NCBI GenBank assembly: GCA_017480145.1 | Contig: JAFVBF010000076.1 | Span: forward strand, 39,173 to 103,172 | DNA length: 64,000 nucleotides | Source: Bacteroidales bacterium | GTDB taxonomy: Bacteria > Bacteroidota > Bacteroidia > Bacteroidales > P3 | Direction of reading: 5' to 3' | In this document: positions 37,837 to 48,231 of the stretch, piece by piece | Layout of the letters: every line of letters starts with the position of its first letter | Numbering within the stretch: the stretch's first letter is position 1 | The notes under the pieces: model-generated | What the model saw: only the letters and a program-made list of their open reading frames with translations | Databases searched by the model: none | Told to the model about the DNA's origin: nothing | Translations under genes and position numbers: made by a program

Positions 37837-40329
37837 TTATTCATGGAAATAGACACGTTTGACGCGTGAAGAGACGGAGGTAAGCACCTCATAAGGAATT
37901 GTATTGGCTGCCGAAGCCAAATTGCCCAGCATCTGCGCATTGCCAAAGATGACGACCTCGTCACCCTCCTTGCAGGAGATGTCGGTAACATCTATAAAAC
38001 ACATATCCATACAGACGCTGCCTATAATAGGTGCGGACTGACCATTGACCACCAGTGAACCTCGCTCGTAGCCCAGGCAGCGGCTAAGGCCATCAGCGTA
38101 GCCTATAGGGATGATGGCAATACGAGAATTGCGATGCGCCACCCAGCGGCGGTTGTATCCCACAGAGTCGCCAGAAGGAATATCTTTGATTTGAGAGATA
38201 CGACTTTTCAGACGACTGACAGACTGTAGATGACACTGTACCTCGGGATTAGGATCAACGCCATAAAGACCGATTCCCAAACGGACCATATCCATCTGAG
38301 CCTCAGGGAAACGCGTTATTCCAGAGGAATTAAGGATATGGCAACAAATGTCATCACGGTGCATCTGCTGTTTAAACGACCTGCTCCACTGCTGGAAACG
38401 ACTAATCTGCAGACGTGTGAAATCGTCCATGTCAGAATCTTCGCTGCAAGCAAGGTGGGAGAATACCGACACGACCTTGAGAGGACACGCATCGTCCGAC
38501 AGGCGAGCTGCTAATTCGGAAATGTCTGCCTCGCCAAAGCCCAAGCGATGCATTCCTGTATCAAATTCGATATGGATGGGGATTCGGTTTCCATCAGTAC
38601 AGAAAAGAGAAGCGACAGAAGAGAATAGTTCTAAAATGCGAAAACTATAGATATCCGGTTCAAGATGATACTGAATGATGTCGTCAAAACTTTCCTCTTC
38701 GGGATTCATGAGCATGATGGGCAACGAAACACCACCACGACGAAGTTCAACACCTTCATCACAATAAGCCACCGTAAGGTAATCCACGTGATTGAACTGC
38801 AATACATTGGCAATTTCCACCTTGCCAGCCCCATAAGAAGCAGCTTTAACCATGGCCATCATTTTAGTAGATGGATTGATGCGAGACCGGAAGTAGTTGA
38901 GATTGGACACTAAGGCATCTAAATTCACCTCCATAATAGTCTCATGGGTTTTGCGCTGCAACACCTTGGCAATGTTTTCAAAACGAAATATACGAGCACC
39001 TTTGAGCAAAATGGCGTCATTCTGAAAATCATTCAAGGGGTGATGTAGCAAAAATTCCTCCGTGGTCGGATAGAAATAACCTGATATATCGGAAAAACAT
39101 TCCTGAAACTTGCAAACCTCAGGCCCAATGGCAATCAGGCATCCCACCTCATGACGCCGCATCAAATCGGCCACCTCCCGATAGAGCGATAACCCAGACA
39201 TTCCTGACTGAACAAAATCGCTCATGATGACAATCTTGCGATGGTATTGACGATTTTGCTGCATCATTTCGAGAGCAATCTCAAAAGAATCAATATCAAG
39301 GCTATAGCCATCATTAATTAGCAGGCTGCCATTAATACCCTCATTCATTTCAAGACGCATTTCGATAGGAATAAGACGAGTGCAACGGTCAGCAATTACC
39401 TCCAACGGATAGCCCAGCCAGAGCATGGCTGTCAGACAATGCATGACATTCTCCGCCGAAGCTCTGTCGGCAAAAGGAATAACAACATCGCATTCCTGCC
39501 CCCTGTAAGCAACTCGCAGCAGAGTCTGTCGGTCACCTGGACGACGGAGCAACACCCTTACATCAGCCTCTTCGCCACTGCCCCAAGTGAGACGAGAGAC
39601 AGAGCGCAAACCCTCGAGTACAGCAGAGTGGATTTCGCGGTGATCGGTACAATATATCAACGTTTGACAATGGACAAAGAGTTTCATCTTCTCCGTTATC
39701 TTATGGCGGCGCGAAAGGAAATTTTCATCGTGCGCTTGGCCGATGTTGGTAAAGATGCCCACAGTAGGACATATCACCTCACGCAGGCGATCCATTTCAC
39801 CTGGTTCGGAAATACCTGTCTCAATAACAGCCACCTCATCAGCGGCCGACATACGCCATACAGACAATGGGACGCCAATCTGCGAATTGTAACTTTTAGG
39901 GCTTGACACCACCTGCCTATCTTCGCCAACCATCTGCGATAGCCAGTCTTTGACAATGGTTTTTCCATTGCTCCCAGTCACCCCAATGACAGGGATGTCG
40001 AACTTGGCCCGATGGGCTGCTGCCAACTGCTGCATAGCCAACACCACATCGGGGACAAACCAGACATTGGCCTTGGACAAGGTCTCCAGCTGCTGGCGTT
40101 CAGCATCGGTAAGATTCGAACTCACAACAAAGTTACGCACTCCACGCTCGTAGAGTTCACCCACATAGCGGAAGCCACTATTATGGCGTGTAGGGATGGC
40201 AAAAAACAGGCTCCGCTCGGGGACAGACAGTTTACGACTATCTGTGAGCAGAAGATCGAACTCTCGATGCTCATTAGCCAATGAGGCTGTTGAGGGTCTA
40301 AAAATAGTTGTCAGTTCGGAGACTTTCAT
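37837..40329 (-). CDS. murF-alr: Fused MurF (UDP-MurNAc-tripeptide:D-Ala-D-Ala ligase) and alanine racemase
   Basis: 830 aa, two enzymes in one chain, the usual Bacteroidota arrangement. The N-terminal MurF half (~450 aa) has GVTGSNGKTIVKDWL and the late INDGYSLD motif. The C-terminal racemase half starts at about MEVNLDALVSNLNYFRS; the PLP Lys is in MVKAASYGAG, and catalytic Tyr lies in DSVGYNRRWVA. D-Ala made by one half feeds peptidoglycan precursor ligation by the other, after Ddl. Its start overlaps the DUF2851 stop by 4 bp. Confidence 0.95.
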   Translation of the reverse strand: MKVSELTTIFRPSTASLANEHREFDLLLTDSRKLSVPERSLFFAIPTRHNSGFRYVGELYERGVRNFVVSSNLTDAERQQLETLSKANVWFVPDVVLAMQQLAAAHRAKFDIPVIGVTGSNGKTIVKDWLSQMVGEDRQVVSSPKSYNSQIGVPLSVWRMSAADEVAVIETGISEPGEMDRLREVICPTVGIFTNIGQAHDENFLSRRHKITEKMKLFVHCQTLIYCTDHREIHSAVLEGLRSVSRLTWGSGEEADVRVLLRRPGDRQTLLRVAYRGQECDVVIPFADRASAENVMHCLTAMLWLGYPLEVIADRCTRLIPIEMRLEMNEGINGSLLINDGYSLDIDSFEIALEMMQQNRQYHRKIVIMSDFVQSGMSGLSLYREVADLMRRHEVGCLIAIGPEVCKFQECFSDISGYFYPTTEEFLLHHPLNDFQNDAILLKGARIFRFENIAKVLQRKTHETIMEVNLDALVSNLNYFRSRINPSTKMMAMVKAASYGAGKVEIANVLQFNHVDYLTVAYCDEGVELRRGGVSLPIMLMNPEEESFDDIIQYHLEPDIYSFRILELFSSVASLFCTDGNRIPIHIEFDTGMHRLGFGEADISELAARLSDDACPLKVVSVFSHLACSEDSDMDDFTRLQISRFQQWSRSFKQQMHRDDICCHILNSSGITRFPEAQMDMVRLGIGLYGVDPNPEVQCHLQSVSRLKSRISQIKDIPSGDSVGYNRRWVAHRNSRIAIIPIGYADGLSRCLGYERGSLVVNGQSAPIIGSVCMDMCFIDVTDISCKEGDEVVIFGNAQMLGNLASAANTIPYEVLTSVSSRVKRVYFHE

Positions 40330-41609
40330 TGTGCTTTAGATTTCAAAACGTGGTATCCAATATGGCATTGCAGGCAACGGTGACTTGTGCAATACTCATT
40401 ATACAATTGAATTAAGGCCTGCGAGGCCGCAGCATCAGGTACGGAGACACCCAATTCCTTCCAGAGATGGACGATTTTATTTTCTTCGGGGGGGAGTTGA
40501 TGCAACAATTCGAGTGCTCGGTCTTTCATCTGTTGCTCACCATGCGTTGCCCCATATTCAAAAAGCATAGGTATCCAAGCATTGATAATCAGACTTTGTG
40601 CAAAACTTCTGCCCACTGACTTAACGCAGGGACGAGAAGGCTTATCGAACTGATAATGGGTGTTCCAATAGGGAGATGCCGTGACATCAAAAAAAGACAT
40701 CAACCTATCAGCATCGGGAGTTTCCAGCAATTTAGAGAAGAGATTGGTCGAACGCGAAACAAGCTGAGAAAACTGACTGATACGCAATGTTGGGAACCCC
40801 GAGGGGCGTAGGCGGAAAAACTTCCACAAATGGGAAGAGATGGGGGTGAGATGAGAGCCCGCCCTCAATGCCTGATAGTCGGACTGTAATTGTCGAGGGT
40901 ATTCGTCATCAAAATAGGCCTCAAGAAAACCTGCCTGCCCCATAAGAAGTGCTTCAAGACGCTGAGGGTTGTCCTTCCAGCGGGCTAATAAACGCATATC
41001 CGTGGCTTTGACAAGTAGTTCGAAAGGGAAAGCGTTGGTTTTGCCTCCAAAATAATGTCCCATCAGCCAGTAGCAACATTGTTCCCATCCACCATGAGCC
41101 TCCTTCAGCAGACGACGGACCTCCATGGTCTTACGTTCGATTCGTTCCACAACAAGTCGCTCCATATAGGAGGTAACCTTGAAGGAAGGCAAAGAAACAA
41201 GTGTTGGAACACAAGGAATAGCTATATTCTTTGGCGGATGAAGTAATAGTTCATAATTGTCCCATAGAGATGAGGGGATATGAGATTGTAGCGAAAGCGT
41301 CGGAAGTTTTCGTCCTTCAGCAGTGGCGACGACCTCATCAGCATCATACACCACATGGAGTACCACATTGTCATAGGCATGATCCTGCTGGTGCTTATGC
41401 AACCGCCAGTCGGATGCCTTGACATGGATTTCAACATTACCACTCCATTCTACCCCCCCAATCTCTATACGTGCGTAAAAGAAGTCTGGACCAGCATCAG
41501 TGTTGAGTTCACCAGCACGAGAGACATGCACCGGCTGACCCTCTGTGGTAATCAGGGGTCCTTCGAGCAGCTGGTAGCGCCATACATATTGGAGAAAAGC
41601 CTCGGTCAA
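40326..41609 (-). CDS. DUF2851 family protein
   Basis: 427 aa, a Bacteroidota-specific family of unknown function. Start region FLQYVWRYQLLEG, then RAGELNTDAGPDFFYARI, GNVEIHVKASDW and VVLHVVYDAD are typical; the C-terminal Cys-rich CTSHRCLQCHIG is also characteristic. The start is TTG at 41609: a stop lies four codons upstream and there is no in-frame ATG near, so TTG is forced. It overlaps murF-alr by 4 bp. Confidence 0.9.
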   Translation of the reverse strand: MTEAFLQYVWRYQLLEGPLITTEGQPVHVSRAGELNTDAGPDFFYARIEIGGVEWSGNVEIHVKASDWRLHKHQQDHAYDNVVLHVVYDADEVVATAEGRKLPTLSLQSHIPSSLWDNYELLLHPPKNIAIPCVPTLVSLPSFKVTSYMERLVVERIERKTMEVRRLLKEAHGGWEQCCYWLMGHYFGGKTNAFPFELLVKATDMRLLARWKDNPQRLEALLMGQAGFLEAYFDDEYPRQLQSDYQALRAGSHLTPISSHLWKFFRLRPSGFPTLRISQFSQLVSRSTNLFSKLLETPDADRLMSFFDVTASPYWNTHYQFDKPSRPCVKSVGRSFAQSLIINAWIPMLFEYGATHGEQQMKDRALELLHQLPPEENKIVHLWKELGVSVPDAAASQALIQLYNEYCTSHRCLQCHIGYHVLKSKAQ

Positions 41610-41694
41610 GGAATGTGTTTAGAACAATTAAAAGAATGATGAACTAATAGATAGGCAGTGGGGAAGCAAGTTCACTCCCCCACCCCAACAACAA

Positions 41695-42843
41695 TCAATT
41701 GAACAAATCGCGAACACGGTCAATGAACCGTCGTTCCTTGCCGGTCGGATTGGGACTGAAAGAAGCACTGTCGCGCATTTTCTCAAGTAAAGCCTTGTCA
41801 TCACGAGACAAATGCTGCGGAACCCATACATTGACACAGGCCAAGATGTCTCCCCGAGAGAAACGATTATTAACCTCGGGCAAACCTTTGCCACGGAGGC
41901 GGAGAATCTTACCAGACTGTGTACCTGGTTCCAGTTTCACACGAGCCTTACCATCCAACGTGGGTACTTCAACCGTACAACCTAAACTTGCATCGGCAAA
42001 ACTGACATATATATCACAATAAAGGTTGTTGCCCTGCCGTTCGAAACGCTCATGAGGTATTTCTTCGACGACAACGATAAGGTCGCCCGGGACACCGCCA
42101 TGACGAGCCGCATTGCCTTTGCCCGAAATAGCGAACTGCATGCCCTCAGCCACACCTGCGGGAACATTGACGGTCACCACCTCTTCAGCCTCAACAATAC
42201 CTTCGCCACGACAATCGTGGCATTTGTCTTTGATGATGCGACCCTCTCCCCCACAATGCGGGCAAACCGACTGCGTCTGCATCTGTCCAAGAATGGTGCG
42301 CCGGACTTCAACAACAACTCCCGATCCATGACAATGGGGACAGGTTTCGTAACTGCTACCTTTAGCACCCGTGCCGCCACACGTCTTGCAGGCCACCTGT
42401 TTTTTCACCTTGAACTTTTTCTCCACACCCTTATCAATCTCTTCAAGCGTGAGTCTGGCCTTGATGCGTAGGTTGCTCCCCTTATTGGCTGCACGACGAT
42501 TACCACCGCCACGCTGCCCACCGAAACCGCCAAAGTTAAACCCAAATCCCTCAAATATGTCGCCAAAATGGGAGAATATATCATTCATATCCATCCCTGC
42601 AGCACCACCTGCAGCACCCTCGAAAGCCGAATGCCCAAACTGGTCATATCGAGCTTTTTTCTGCGGGTCACTAAGAACATCATAGGCCTCGGCAGCCTCT
42701 TTGAATTTTTCTTCGGCAGCTTTGTCACCCGGATTACGATCTGGATGATATTGCAACGCCAACTTACGGTAGGCTTTTTTAAGTTCTTCTGGCGTGGCAG
42801 TCCTGCTCACGCCAAGTACTTCGTAATAATCTCTCTTTGCCAT
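41695..42843 (-). CDS. dnaJ: Chaperone DnaJ
   Basis: 382 aa class A J-protein. J-domain with YHPDRNPGD at about residues 32-40, then a Gly/Phe-rich linker ([16 protein letters not shown]). Four zinc motifs [24 protein letters not shown] and CHDCRGEG, then the two beta domains. It stimulates DnaK, which is not in the window. It lies 7 bp after grpE, in one transcript. Confidence 0.97.
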   Translation of the reverse strand: MAKRDYYEVLGVSRTATPEELKKAYRKLALQYHPDRNPGDKAAEEKFKEAAEAYDVLSDPQKKARYDQFGHSAFEGAAGGAAGMDMNDIFSHFGDIFEGFGFNFGGFGGQRGGGNRRAANKGSNLRIKARLTLEEIDKGVEKKFKVKKQVACKTCGGTGAKGSSYETCPHCHGSGVVVEVRRTILGQMQTQSVCPHCGGEGRIIKDKCHDCRGEGIVEAEEVVTVNVPAGVAEGMQFAISGKGNAARHGGVPGDLIVVVEEIPHERFERQGNNLYCDIYVSFADASLGCTVEVPTLDGKARVKLEPGTQSGKILRLRGKGLPEVNNRFSRGDILACVNVWVPQHLSRDDKALLEKMRDSASFSPNPTGKERRFIDRVRDLFN

Positions 42844-42850
42844 AATTCTC

Positions 42851-43498
42851 TTAGAATGCCACTACCACTTTGGCAAAACGTAATACTTTTTCGTTCAGAT
42901 AATAGCCTTTCTCCACCACATCGACCACGATGCCTTTCTGAGTCTCATCGGCAGCAGGTATACGCGTTACAGCTTCATGAAGTTCCTCATCAAACCTCTG
43001 TCCCTTGGCCTCCATAGGCTTCAGGCCTTTCTGTTCAAGAATCTTCATCATTTTATTGAAAATCAACTGTACTCCCTCGCGAGCCACGTCATCCTCGCCC
43101 ATGGATAGCAAAGCACGTTCCAAATCGTCAACCACGGGGAGCAAAGATTTGATGACATCGCGACCTCCATTCAAAATAAGATCAGCCTTCTCGGTATTGG
43201 TACGCTTGCGGTGATTCTCAAAATCGGCATAGAGACGCTTGTACTGGTCTTCCTTCTCTGCCAGTTTTTCACCTATCTGCTGCAGTCTCTCTTCCAAGAG
43301 TTCCAAGCCTTTTAACGGCTTCTTTTCCTTCTTGCCTGCTTCGGAAACTTCCTCCTGCATGGCATCCTCTGCTTTCGCAGCATCAGTATCCTCAACACCT
43401 GCCGCTCCACCTATAGATGCATCCTCTATAGTTTTTTTTTCATCCTCTATGAGTTCTTCTTTCTTTTCCATATCTGGTTTTCTTTTTTTCTTAAACAT
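42851..43498 (-). CDS. grpE: Nucleotide exchange factor GrpE
   Basis: 215 aa. A long acidic/Lys N-terminal tail (to ~60) is followed by the coiled-coil [21 protein letters not shown] and the beta domain [15 protein letters not shown]...[17 protein letters not shown]. It exchanges ADP for ATP on DnaK. Clearly co-transcribed with dnaJ (7-bp gap). The gene starts 62 bp after the OstA-like gene; no CIRCE element or other heat-shock operator was seen upstream. Confidence 0.95.
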   Translation of the reverse strand: MFKKKRKPDMEKKEELIEDEKKTIEDASIGGAAGVEDTDAAKAEDAMQEEVSEAGKKEKKPLKGLELLEERLQQIGEKLAEKEDQYKRLYADFENHRKRTNTEKADLILNGGRDVIKSLLPVVDDLERALLSMGEDDVAREGVQLIFNKMMKILEQKGLKPMEAKGQRFDEELHEAVTRIPAADETQKGIVVDVVEKGYYLNEKVLRFAKVVVAF

Positions 43499-43560
43499 GA
43501 TTTACCACAATTAGAAGTGCATTCAAAAATACTGCCATCAAAGAAAGTTCTGCCATATTG

Positions 43561-45075
43561 TCACCAGCGATAGACATCCTGCGGAGAGCGTGGACGCCGA
43601 GTTGACAACCACTTGAAGTCAGCTAAATACCTAAGTTCGGGAGGCAACTGTTCCAATGGATATGTATTCATGTCAGGACTTCCATAAGCCACCAAACGAT
43701 GAGGCTGACGTTTACGGAAATAGATGCGCATATCGGCACCTTCTCCAGCATTGACACCAATGAGGGATTCATGGCCCAAAGAGTCGGTCTCAGTCACATA
43801 ATATACCATCTGGGCATTGCCGAGTATGTCGGCAAATAAAGGCTCTGATGCCTGAAAATAAACAACAGAACGCTTGCCCTTGAGTTGATTGAATTTGTCA
43901 ACATCCACTTGCTGATTCACCGTACTATGACCATTGAGTTCGGCACGACGGACACCAGCGGTGTCGTGTAGAACATCGATACTATCAGAAGAACACTGGT
44001 AATTGTCATACCACAATACAGGCTCGTAGAAAAGACGCATCAGGGAATCAGTCACATGATAATAGACCGAATCACTCATGCCCTGCACATCGTGGCGAAA
44101 AAACTTGACCCGACGAAAGGCCTGAACAGCCAACAACTGATTGTTGGTATCAGTAAATACACGGATGGTGTCGGCATGCATATAGAGGGTGTCCTGACGC
44201 TCAGCCATTCGCACCAAAGCACTATCGGTAACAAAAGAGCAATGGGACTGACGATTGGTTTCGCCATATTGGCCAGAACAGATCACATGGTTCTGCGTGT
44301 CAATAATTGACACATTGCCGAAAGCCTCTCCATGCTGTAAATGCTCCATGTAATGGAGGCTGTCGCAAGTAAGCACCTTGTTGTCAGTCTCAATACGCGA
44401 GGCTTTGTTAGAAACAGCATATCCAGAATCGGAGTGATAGTAACCTCGTTCACTATAGATGGTTGCGGTCTTGTTAAATATATACGTGGGGCTAACGAAC
44501 GATGCAATATTCGTGTTCGTATTATATAGCAATGTGTCTGTTTCCAGACGCATAGAGGAATCGTAAAGCATTACCTGTTGGTAAATATTCAACGTCTTAC
44601 TATCGGAATTATAATACCCCTCACGGCTAAGCAAGGTGCGACCCTGATTGACCGTATGCCCCCAAAGCGAGTAGTAGGCCATGGAGGTATTGCGATCATA
44701 GGAAAGTTTTGGGGATTTAAGCGTTGTTGCTCCATCAACGAGGACTACCGTGTCGGACCAAATATCCAATAAACGCTGTTCGCCATCGTAGTAGAGCCTG
44801 TCACCATAGATAACCGTTGTATCTGTCAATTCAATACGGATATTTCCGAAGGCAGTGAAGTCATTACGCTGAGTATTGAGGCGAGCAGAATCAGAGTAAA
44901 GCACCATACCCTCGTGCATGGCACGAACCTTATGGTAAAGAATCCAGACGGCTGGGTCAGATGCATCACGGGATCCCATACCTGACTGGTACTCTATGAC
45001 TCGCTGAGCAAATACATGTCCGGCATGCAAGGAGAACAGCACAAAAAGCAAAGTTCTAAAATTAATACCAGTCAT
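43561..45075 (-). CDS. OstA-like (LptA-family) protein
   Basis: 504 aa exported protein (signal peptide ending near HVFAQ). The body is made of repeated beta units with spacing of about 20-25 residues, containing motifs such as YGDRLYYDGEQRLLDI, RLETDTLLYNTNTN and SERGYYHSDSGYAVS, matching the OstA/LptA beta-jelly-roll repeat. It is the Bacteroidota OstA-like protein thought to take part in LPS transport. A -7 promoter is at 45127-45134. grpE follows on the same strand. Confidence 0.88.
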   Translation of the reverse strand: MTGINFRTLLFVLFSLHAGHVFAQRVIEYQSGMGSRDASDPAVWILYHKVRAMHEGMVLYSDSARLNTQRNDFTAFGNIRIELTDTTVIYGDRLYYDGEQRLLDIWSDTVVLVDGATTLKSPKLSYDRNTSMAYYSLWGHTVNQGRTLLSREGYYNSDSKTLNIYQQVMLYDSSMRLETDTLLYNTNTNIASFVSPTYIFNKTATIYSERGYYHSDSGYAVSNKASRIETDNKVLTCDSLHYMEHLQHGEAFGNVSIIDTQNHVICSGQYGETNRQSHCSFVTDSALVRMAERQDTLYMHADTIRVFTDTNNQLLAVQAFRRVKFFRHDVQGMSDSVYYHVTDSLMRLFYEPVLWYDNYQCSSDSIDVLHDTAGVRRAELNGHSTVNQQVDVDKFNQLKGKRSVVYFQASEPLFADILGNAQMVYYVTETDSLGHESLIGVNAGEGADMRIYFRKRQPHRLVAYGSPDMNTYPLEQLPPELRYLADFKWLSTRRPRSPQDVYRW

Positions 45076-45126
45076 AAAAAGTTATACAGCCTGTTAAGGC
45101 ATAAGTAAAGCCATATTATAAGGATG

Positions 45127-45134
45127 CAAAGGTA
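45127..45134 (-). promoter_or_regulatory. -7 promoter element for the OstA-like gene
   Basis: Minus-strand TACCTTTG followed by CA, 52 bp upstream of the ATG at 45075. It is preceded by a terminator for porK. Confidence 0.65.
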
Positions 45135-45179
45135 CGCAAATTCTCCCATATGGCATAATTGGATGATTTGAGACGAAAA

Positions 45180-45214
45180 ACAGAAGCGAGCATGTAAAAC
45201 AAGCCCGCTTCTGT
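45180..45214 (-). terminator. Terminator of the porP-porK transcript
   Basis: On the minus strand ACAGAAGCG-GC pairs with GC-CGCTTCTGT with one mismatch, followed by TTTTT. It starts 31 bp after the porK stop. With the promoter at 45127 it shows that porK is the last gene of its transcript. Confidence 0.8.
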
Positions 45215-45244
45215 CATTAATAGCGAAATAAGTAATTGACGATA

Positions 45245-46816
45245 TTATTCTCCAGTGCGAGAACCTATGCGATCCATTGCGCAACGGAAACCAATCCATG
45301 CAGTGGATTTGTCTTGATCGTAGAATCGGCGGGTACCCGCTTGCATCCAGTAAGGACGATCGACCCAAGAGCCACCCTTAATAACACGAACCTTATTATT
45401 GATAAGGGAGGTAACATCGCTCTGATTGCCTGGATTACGACGATACATAAGGTTGCTAACAGCATCCTGATCGTTCATGTCGATACCGCCTTCATCCTCT
45501 TCTCCACCACCACCTTCTTCATCTTCCTCACCAGCATCCTCACTCACCCACTGCACAATAGCCTCATTTCCGTTGTAGTCGAAAATACTAGAAGCGTAAT
45601 CACCGTCAAGATAGTTGATATTGTCAGCCTGACGATAGTTACGGCGGTTGTGCTGGTCTTCAATATTCTTGTACTTAAGGTCGCCAGTTTCTTCATCGCG
45701 AGCCACTTCGCCATCTTCCATCACCAGTTCCTGATAGACGTTACCACGGAACGGATCAAGGTCTTCGCCTCCGACAGGATCAACATCCTTACGGTAAACA
45801 TCCATACACCACTCGCTAACATTGCCGGCCATATGATAAAGACCGTAGTCATTGGGGAAATACCATTTGACAGGAGCAGTATAGTCCCAGCCATCGTTGA
45901 GGTTGCCAGCCACACCCATGGCATCACCACGGGAACGCTTGAAATTGGCCAAGAACTGACCGTAATACTTCTTATTGGCGGAACGAAGGCTATGGCCTGC
46001 CCAAGGATAGACCTTATGTTCAATGATACGTTCATCAACAGTGTTGCCAATCATACCTAAAGCAGCGAACTCCCACTCGGCCTCTGTGGGCAGACGATAT
46101 GGAGGGACAAGGATACCGTCGGACTTACGGACATTACGACCCTCACCACCTGCAGCAGGATCAAGATTGGTAAGTTGCTGGCCACCTTCAGACTCAAATT
46201 GACCTGCGAAATAGACATCCGTTTGGAAGGCGCTAGCACCTTCGAGTTCGGCTACATTGAGGGTGATGATGCCACGATCGACAAGAATTTTCTCATTGAC
46301 ACGGTCAGTTCTCCACTTACAGTACTTGGTAGCCTGCTCCCAGGAGACACCGACAACGGGATATTCTGCATAGATGGGGCTTTCGAAGTAATAGTCCACC
46401 GCACTCTCGCGCCATGCCAGTTTGTCACGCCATGCATTCTGGTCTGGACGAATGGCATCAACCTTTTCAGGGAATTCTTCACCATAGGCGCGCTCCATCC
46501 AATAGACGAACTCACGATAGGCGACGTTTGTGACCTCCGTCTCGTCCAAATAATAGGAAGAAACAGTAACAGTATGTACTGTATTGTTCCATTGAAAACG
46601 GGGATCATCTAAAACACGCCCCATGGCGAAAGAACCACCTTCAATAAAGACCAGTCCAGGAGCCGTGGGCTGTTCATTCACATCGGCGACCTCAAATCCA
46701 CCCCACTCAGAGTCATTCAGATTCCACCCAGTAGTGGCGGACTGATTGCTCTTGCTGCAGGAGACCATCAAGAAAGCAGCCAACACCAAGAAGCACGAGA
46801 TTTTGAAAACTTTCAT
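45245..46816 (-). CDS. porK: T9SS core lipoprotein PorK/GldK (formylglycine-enzyme-like fold)
   Basis: 523 aa. A lipoprotein signal ends at LMVSC (CSKSNQSATTG). The SUMF1-like fold has PGLVFIEGGSFAMGR, YYLDETEVTNVAYREFV, PVVGVSWEQATKYCKWR, YRLPTEAEWEFAALG, NVSEWCMDV, VIKGGSWVDRPYW and STAWIGFRCA. PorK forms the periplasmic ring of the T9SS with PorN, attached to the outer membrane. An Asp/Glu/Gly-rich insertion lies at about residues 430-455 (DAGEEDEEGGGGEEDE). It follows porP at 66 bp; porL, porM and porN are not downstream. Confidence 0.92.
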   Translation of the reverse strand: MKVFKISCFLVLAAFLMVSCSKSNQSATTGWNLNDSEWGGFEVADVNEQPTAPGLVFIEGGSFAMGRVLDDPRFQWNNTVHTVTVSSYYLDETEVTNVAYREFVYWMERAYGEEFPEKVDAIRPDQNAWRDKLAWRESAVDYYFESPIYAEYPVVGVSWEQATKYCKWRTDRVNEKILVDRGIITLNVAELEGASAFQTDVYFAGQFESEGGQQLTNLDPAAGGEGRNVRKSDGILVPPYRLPTEAEWEFAALGMIGNTVDERIIEHKVYPWAGHSLRSANKKYYGQFLANFKRSRGDAMGVAGNLNDGWDYTAPVKWYFPNDYGLYHMAGNVSEWCMDVYRKDVDPVGGEDLDPFRGNVYQELVMEDGEVARDEETGDLKYKNIEDQHNRRNYRQADNINYLDGDYASSIFDYNGNEAIVQWVSEDAGEEDEEGGGGEEDEGGIDMNDQDAVSNLMYRRNPGNQSDVTSLINNKVRVIKGGSWVDRPYWMQAGTRRFYDQDKSTAWIGFRCAMDRIGSRTGE

Positions 46817-46882
46817 AATTATGACTGTTTTTTATTATTAGCAGAATAAGTATAAGCCTTGTAGATTCAGCAAGTAAGAATA

Positions 46883-47887
46883 TTAGAAAGACGGGCAGCG
46901 GATGGCCTTGATACGTTTTTTCTGTTCAGGAACGGGGAGCAGGATGCCCAGTGAGATTTCGTGCGCACCCGCAGTATTGTTGGCAAGCTTGGACACCGTC
47001 ACATCATAGCTGTAGCCAACCTTGAAGTAATCTTGCTGCAAACCCACCATGAAAATGAAAGCATCAGAGTTTTCGACACCATTACGATACCATACACCAA
47101 CCAAGAACGGCTCCCAATCAAGATAGAGACCATAGTTGAAATAATGGAAAGTTCCCTGATACTGATAGATGAAATTTGGAGAGATGACGGGGGTACCGAG
47201 ACCAAGAGCAGAAGTACGACGACGCTCTTCAGAAAGGTTAATCATGCCACCTGCATGACCCGTAAGTTTCAATGGGATACGGTCCTCACTATAAAAACCC
47301 TGATCGGGGCGGTTGAGGTGAGATGCCGCAACACCAGCATACCAATGAGTGCTATAAACCAAAGCACCCGCATGGAAATCCATATACCACTTAGATGTTT
47401 TCTCGGGAGGAATGGCAGAAGTGCCCCAAATGTAACCGTACACAGGGTCAATCTGGTCTGGGAAGCGCATTTTTTCTTCATCCCACTGAAGATTTTCGTT
47501 GGCAATAGTTGCCTGCAAGCCAGCGTTGACGAATATGTCTCTTGAGACCTGAAAACGGAAAGAATAGATAAGGCCAAAACTGTATAGACCTAATGCACCA
47601 TGATCACCCTGACGATCGGCCATTATGATACCACCCACACCGCCATGAAGGGGGGACACATACTGATCATAAGAAGCCGAAATAGTATTGAATGCGCTAT
47701 TGAGTCCAGGCCACTGACACCTGTAATTCAACGAGATGCGCGGGGCGACCTTAGAGCCGGCAAATGCGGGGTTAAGATACAACGGATTGGCATAGAATTG
47801 AGAGAATCCGATATCCTGGGCTTTTACTCCGCATGCTACTACCACTAAAAGGCAGACAAGCATTAATCTTTTAAGTGCATTATTCAT
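46883..47887 (-). CDS. porP: PorP/SprF-family T9SS outer-membrane protein
   Basis: 334 aa. A signal peptide ending near CGVKAQ is followed by the family opening DIGFSQFYANPLYLNPAFAGS, then repeated amphipathic beta strands of an outer-membrane barrel (AGVAASHLNRPDQGF, YSFGLIYSFRFQVSRDIF). It ends in a basic, Cys-containing tail. PorP/SprF proteins act with the T9SS ring or as partners for particular cargo. It is first in the transcript with porK; the upstream region is shared with divergent porU. Confidence 0.92.
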   Translation of the reverse strand: MNNALKRLMLVCLLVVVACGVKAQDIGFSQFYANPLYLNPAFAGSKVAPRISLNYRCQWPGLNSAFNTISASYDQYVSPLHGGVGGIIMADRQGDHGALGLYSFGLIYSFRFQVSRDIFVNAGLQATIANENLQWDEEKMRFPDQIDPVYGYIWGTSAIPPEKTSKWYMDFHAGALVYSTHWYAGVAASHLNRPDQGFYSEDRIPLKLTGHAGGMINLSEERRRTSALGLGTPVISPNFIYQYQGTFHYFNYGLYLDWEPFLVGVWYRNGVENSDAFIFMVGLQQDYFKVGYSYDVTVSKLANNTAGAHEISLGILLPVPEQKKRIKAIRCPSF

Positions 47888-48231
47888 AGGTATTCAGAGT
47901 GTATGGCACGCTATAATTTGAATGGCAATATTACGATTTTTTTAGCGAATAATTCTTTTTTTCAACAAATATTTTTACAACACCGTAAAAAACAACCTAT
48001 TGCGATTTTTCAAAAAGACCCCTAATTGTTAATTTTTAAGAATATGGCACTACTATTTTGAAAAAAAGAACGAAATCGAATGAGAATATGTCATTGAACG
48101 ATTTGGCAGGAATCGGCTGGTTGCCAATTGCCTTAGAGAAATGCACAGGCAATAAATGGACAAAATGGGAGTTATATTTTTATAAATATAGTAATGAAAT
48201 TACTGCCGAGGGGAATTAACATTTGAACAAA
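47888..48231. other. Divergent intergenic region between porP and porU
   Basis: 344 bp of AT-rich DNA with A and T runs. It must hold the promoters of both genes; the best plus-strand candidate is TATTTTTATAAATATAG near 48174-48190. I see no gene, no strong repeat and no clear operator. Confidence 0.6.

Noticed and set aside
45236-46060. 274-codon plus-strand open frame opposite porK
   Set aside because: Antisense shadow; Ile/Thr-rich, no start signals.
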